In this document: one piece after another, positions 60,939 through 64,000 of the stretch
Position numbering within the stretch: position 1 is the stretch's first letter
Layout: each line of letters opens with the position of its first letter
Notes under the pieces: generated by a model
What the model saw: only the letters and a program-made list of their open reading frames with translations
Database searches by the model: none
Told to the model about the DNA's origin: nothing
Made by a program: the position numbers and the translations under genes
NCBI RefSeq assembly: GCF_904848675.1
Contig: NZ_LR890047.1
Coordinates: 186,001-250,000, forward strand
Direction of reading: 5' to 3'
Length of the DNA stretch: 64,000 nt
Origin: Profftia tarda
Lineage (GTDB): Bacteria > Pseudomonadota > Gammaproteobacteria > Enterobacterales > Enterobacteriaceae

Positions 60939-62255
60939 TTGGAATCTTTTACTAAAGTGCCTTTACTATATAAACCCCGTATTCTACAGAGACTGTATAC
61001 TATACTGTTTTACATAATACAGCCACTAATTTGGATTAAATTATGGATGCGTGGTTCCAAGGATCCTGCTTATAGAAAGCGTTGGGCGGAGCGTTATGGC
61101 TTCTGTTCAAAAAAAATGTTATCAGGCGGAATTATGCTACATTTGGTTTCTGTAGGAGAAATATTCGCTGCTATACCTTTAGTGAAGGAATTGCTCTGTC
61201 GCTATCCAACATTTCCTCTAACTATTACAACTATGACTCCAACTGGTTCTGAGCGTATACAATCTTTGTTTAATCAAGAAGTGCAACATGTCTATCTACC
61301 TTATGATTTACCCGGCTCCATAAACCGTTTCCTGGAGCAATTTAATCCCAGATTAGTTCTAATTATGGAAACTGAAATTTGGCCTAATCTCATTATAGAG
61401 CTTAGCAAACGTCAAATTCCTCTAGTAATTGTAAATGCTCGCTTATCAGCATTATCTGCTAAAAGATACTCTAGAATTTACAGCTTAATTAGTGATACGG
61501 TCCGCCGTATTACTTTAATTTGTGCTCAGAATGAAGCCGATGCCGAGCGTTTTCTCTCTCTGGGTGTATTACGTTCACAATTATCTATCACTGGTAATTT
61601 AAAATTCGAGATTTCTGTTACCCCTGATCTTGCCGCTAAGGCAGTCAGGTTGCGACATAAGTGGGGATTGAATTGTCCAGTATGGATAGCAACTAGCACT
61701 CATAAAGGCGAAGAAAAAATTTTAATAGAAGCTCATAAACAACTTTTAAATCGCTTTACTGATCTATTGCTTATTCTAGTTCCCCGCCATCCTGAACGTT
61801 TTGACGATGTTATCGAACTAACAAGGGGTGCTGGCCTCTCCTATGTAACTCGGTCATCAGGTAATAGACCATCCCCTAAAACTCAAGTAATAATTGGAAA
61901 TACTATGGGTGAATTGATGTTACTCTATGGAGTAGCTGACCTTGCATTTGTAGGCGGTAGTCTTGTTGAACAAGGAGGACATAATCCATTAGAGCCATCT
62001 GCATATGCTATTCCTGTCTTAATGGGCCCACATACCATTAATTTTAGAGAAATATGTTCAAAGCTAGAGCAGGCTAATGGTTTAATTATTATCAGGGATA
62101 CAGCATCTTTAGTAAAAGAAGTGACTACTTTACTTCTAGATAAGGAATGCAGACGTCAACATGGGCGCTATGCTATAGAGGTGCTGAACAGGAATAAAGG
62201 TTCCCTGCAAAATATTCTATACTTTCTTGAGCCCATCTTACAAAAAATAAAATGA
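60939..62255 (+). CDS. waaA: Kdo transferase WaaA
   Basis: WaaA adds two Kdo sugars from CMP-Kdo to lipid IVA at the inner membrane. It has up to 438 residues (E. coli 425). An N-terminal membrane segment (LYTILFYIIQPLIWIKLW) is followed by the catalytic glutamate in LVSVGEIFAAIPL. The CMP-Kdo site motifs LVPRHPERF and GGSLVEQGGHNPLEP follow. The start is unsure: TTG at 60939 or GTG at 60957; homology begins 9-15 codons further in, and no good Shine-Dalgarno is seen. coaD follows after 11 bases, as an operon. Confidence 0.94.
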   Translation: MESFTKVPLLYKPRILQRLYTILFYIIQPLIWIKLWMRGSKDPAYRKRWAERYGFCSKKMLSGGIMLHLVSVGEIFAAIPLVKELLCRYPTFPLTITTMTPTGSERIQSLFNQEVQHVYLPYDLPGSINRFLEQFNPRLVLIMETEIWPNLIIELSKRQIPLVIVNARLSALSAKRYSRIYSLISDTVRRITLICAQNEADAERFLSLGVLRSQLSITGNLKFEISVTPDLAAKAVRLRHKWGLNCPVWIATSTHKGEEKILIEAHKQLLNRFTDLLLILVPRHPERFDDVIELTRGAGLSYVTRSSGNRPSPKTQVIIGNTMGELMLLYGVADLAFVGGSLVEQGGHNPLEPSAYAIPVLMGPHTINFREICSKLEQANGLIIIRDTASLVKEVTTLLLDKECRRQHGRYAIEVLNRNKGSLQNILYFLEPILQKIK

Positions 62256-62266
62256 GAAGATAAGAT

Positions 62267-62758
62267 ATGGGGAAAAGCGCTATCTATCCCGGAACGTTCG
62301 ATCCTATCACAAATGGCCATTTAGACCTAGTAACTCGTGCAGCAAGCATGTTTGAACGTTTAATATTAGCTGTTGCAGCTAGCCCCAGCAAAAAAAATCT
62401 ATTTAGATTGGAAGAGCGTGTAGCTTTGGCAACAAATATCACTACGCATTTACCTAACGTAGAAGTTTTAGGGTTTAGTAATTTAATCGTGCATTTTGCT
62501 CATGATCAAAATGTTCATATCTTGGTAAGAGGGTTAAGAGCAGTATCGGATTTTGAGCATGAAATGCAGCTTGCTCATATGAATCGAGATTTAATGCCTA
62601 ATCTTGAAACACTCTTTATGATCTCATCAAAAGAATGGTCTTTTGTCTCTTCATCTTTGGTAAAACAAGTAGCTCTTTATGGTGGGGATATATTGCCGTT
62701 TGTACCCGAGCAAATTGCTCAGGCCGTAAGATTCTCAATAATGTCCAAAACAATATAG
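62267..62758 (+). CDS. coaD: Pantetheine-phosphate adenylyltransferase
   Basis: CoaD adenylylates 4'-phosphopantetheine to dephospho-CoA, the next-to-last step of coenzyme A synthesis. It has 163 residues (E. coli 159). The nucleotidyltransferase motif YPGTFDPITNGHLDL is at residues 7-21, and the second signature ISSKEWSFVSSSLVK is near 120. GAGAAG stands before the ATG. It is coupled to waaA, as in E. coli, and an 8-bp hairpin (ATTAGTTG/CAACTAAT, 62765-62783) follows its stop. Confidence 0.97.
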   Translation: MGKSAIYPGTFDPITNGHLDLVTRAASMFERLILAVAASPSKKNLFRLEERVALATNITTHLPNVEVLGFSNLIVHFAHDQNVHILVRGLRAVSDFEHEMQLAHMNRDLMPNLETLFMISSKEWSFVSSSLVKQVALYGGDILPFVPEQIAQAVRFSIMSKTI

Positions 62759-63448
62759 ATTAATATTAGTTGCTGCAACTAATCATGAAAAATGTTAGAG
62801 TTTTTATATTATAACACTTTATAATTCTATTTATTAATATTCTTTATTCTAAAAATTAATTTTATATTGTTTTTCCTGAATTAATAAAAGTTTAGAAAAA
62901 TCTAATCATCATACTGCTATACATATGATACCACTAAATAGCAAGCATAGAATATAAAACATTAAATAGCTTATCCAATAAAGAGATTAGTTCTGTACTC
63001 TCAATTATAATATACTTTATAAGTATGTCTTCAATTAGAGTAGTGACCTTCCATTTATTTAATCAAAGCATGCTGTCTCTTCTGTGCAGAGATGCATGTG
63101 TTGCTAGATGAAAGATGATCATAGCTAATATATCAGTAGATTAAATTAATAAATAGTATCCCTTACTATATAGGATATTTATGATAATAAAAGAAACATT
63201 ACAGAACAATGTATATAATTATCTATTAATATCAAAAGATTTTAAGCATTTATTGATAAAGGTATCATAATTTTGATTACATAGTTTTGTACAGATACAT
63301 TATAGTTCTCTAGAACTATTCATGATTAGTATCTGTGATATTATTTCTATTTTAATTAGGTTATACTAATTTTTATATTATATTTTCCTATCTGGATACC
63401 AGAGAACGGTTATCGATGTTATCTTTTACGAATATATAATAATCTTAT
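62759..63448. other. convergent spacer between coaD and nrdB
   Basis: No gene is recognisable in 690 bases. The 8-bp hairpin at 62765-62783 directly after coaD lacks a U tract. A short stem (TCTGG, loop ATA, CCAGA) near 63393-63405 lies in the nrdB 3' region. mutM, next to coaD in E. coli, is not readable. Confidence 0.45.
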
Positions 63449-64000
63449 TTATAGTTTAAAATAGCTCAGATCAGCAACGTTGATTTCAGAGTCAATTTGA
63501 CCAACTAGATAAGAGCTTACTTCAGATTCTTGTGGCGCTACCTGAACGTTATCAGATACTAGCCATGCGTTGATCCAGGGTATTGGGTTGGAACATGATG
63601 GAAATGGAAGATCCAAGCCAACTGAATGCATACGGATATTTGTGATATACTCAACGTATTGACATAGAATGTCTTCGTTTAAGCCAATCATTGATCCATC
63701 ACGGAAGAGGTAAGCTGCCCATTCTTTTTCTTGCTCCGCAGCTAATACAAACAGGTCATAACATTGTTGTTCGCATTCAACAGCCACTACAGCCATCTCG
63801 GGATCATCTAGACCTGAGCGCATCAGAGCTAGAATATGTTGAGTACCTGTTAGGTGTAATGCTTCATCACGCGCGATAAGTTTAATTATTTTTGCATTAC
63901 CTTCCATTAGTTCGCGTTCTGCAAAAGCAAAAGAACATGCAAAGCTTACGTAGAAACGAATCGCTTCCAGCGCATTAACACTCATTAGACACAAATAAAG
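63449..64000 (-). CDS. nrdB: Ribonucleotide reductase subunit beta (partial, 3' half)
   Basis: NrdB carries the di-iron tyrosyl-radical centre that activates NrdA for deoxynucleotide synthesis. Only the C-terminal 183 residues are in the window; the frame stays open through base 64000, with about 193 residues expected beyond it. The visible iron ligands lie in FAFAERELMEGN and ARDEALHLTGTQH. The C-terminus that docks on NrdA is complete (SSYLVGQIDSEINVADLSYF). A methionine at 63994 is internal, not the start. Confidence 0.96.
   Translation of the reverse strand, partial: LYLCLMSVNALEAIRFYVSFACSFAFAERELMEGNAKIIKLIARDEALHLTGTQHILALMRSGLDDPEMAVVAVECEQQCYDLFVLAAEQEKEWAAYLFRDGSMIGLNEDILCQYVEYITNIRMHSVGLDLPFPSCSNPIPWINAWLVSDNVQVAPQESEVSSYLVGQIDSEINVADLSYFKL

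Overview
The window reads as a stretch of chromosome from a reduced, A+T-rich enterobacterial (gammaproteobacterial) genome, most likely an obligate insect endosymbiont. All 34 recognisable proteins match Escherichia coli proteins almost end to end, and several gene blocks keep E. coli order: thrU-tyrU-glyT-thrT / secE-nusG-rplKAJL-rpoBC, pyrG-eno, yadG-yadH, asnS-ompF-aspC, kdsD-lptCAB, lptD-surA with divergent djlA, and waaA-coaD. By my sum of gene lengths only about 63% of the window is coding. The rest is very A+T-rich sequence in gaps of 0.3 to 2.6 kb, where genes expected from synteny (tufB, kdsC, rpoN and others) cannot be recognised. I cannot name the species from the sequence alone.

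Layout. 1-21.2 kb is all on the + strand: four tRNA genes (Thr-UGU, Tyr-GUA, Gly-UCC, Thr-GGU), then secE-nusG, rplK-rplA-rplJ-rplL and rpoB-rpoC, followed after large gaps by pfkA and typA. 23.8-46.9 kb is all on the - strand: yadGH (ABC-2 exporter), eno and pyrG, trhO (tRNA hydroxylation), mtr (tryptophan permease), aspC, ompF and asnS, the LPS transport genes lptC-lptA-lptB with kdsD, then gmhA and hldE. 46.9-64 kb is mixed: lpxL, pncB, surA and lptD, djlA, prlC, waaA and coaD, and the 3' half of nrdB cut by the window end.

How the genes work together. The information-processing core (RNA polymerase, NusG, L1/L10/L11/L7-L12, SecE) is intact and keeps its RNA control sites: an L1 operator ahead of rplK and an attenuator plus a probable RNase III region between rplL and rpoB. 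A large share of the other genes builds and exports lipopolysaccharide and the outer membrane: kdsD, gmhA, hldE, lpxL and waaA for Kdo, heptose and lipid A; lptA, B, C and D for transport; surA and ompF for outer-membrane proteins. The cell therefore probably keeps a real Gram-negative envelope. mtr and pncB point to uptake of tryptophan and nicotinate from outside. pfkA and eno show that glycolysis is kept.

No rRNA, insertion sequence, prophage, CRISPR array or toxin-antitoxin locus is visible. The most unexplained signals are several long perfect inverted repeats standing alone in gene-free DNA (26 bp at 34575-34635, 21 bp at 48099-48144, 20-22 bp just after rpoC at 15071-15114, 13 bp at 31517-31549, 12 bp at 19134-19160), and a very good Shine-Dalgarno with a 24-codon reading frame at 16573-16661. 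I did not find a convincing new multi-gene system.
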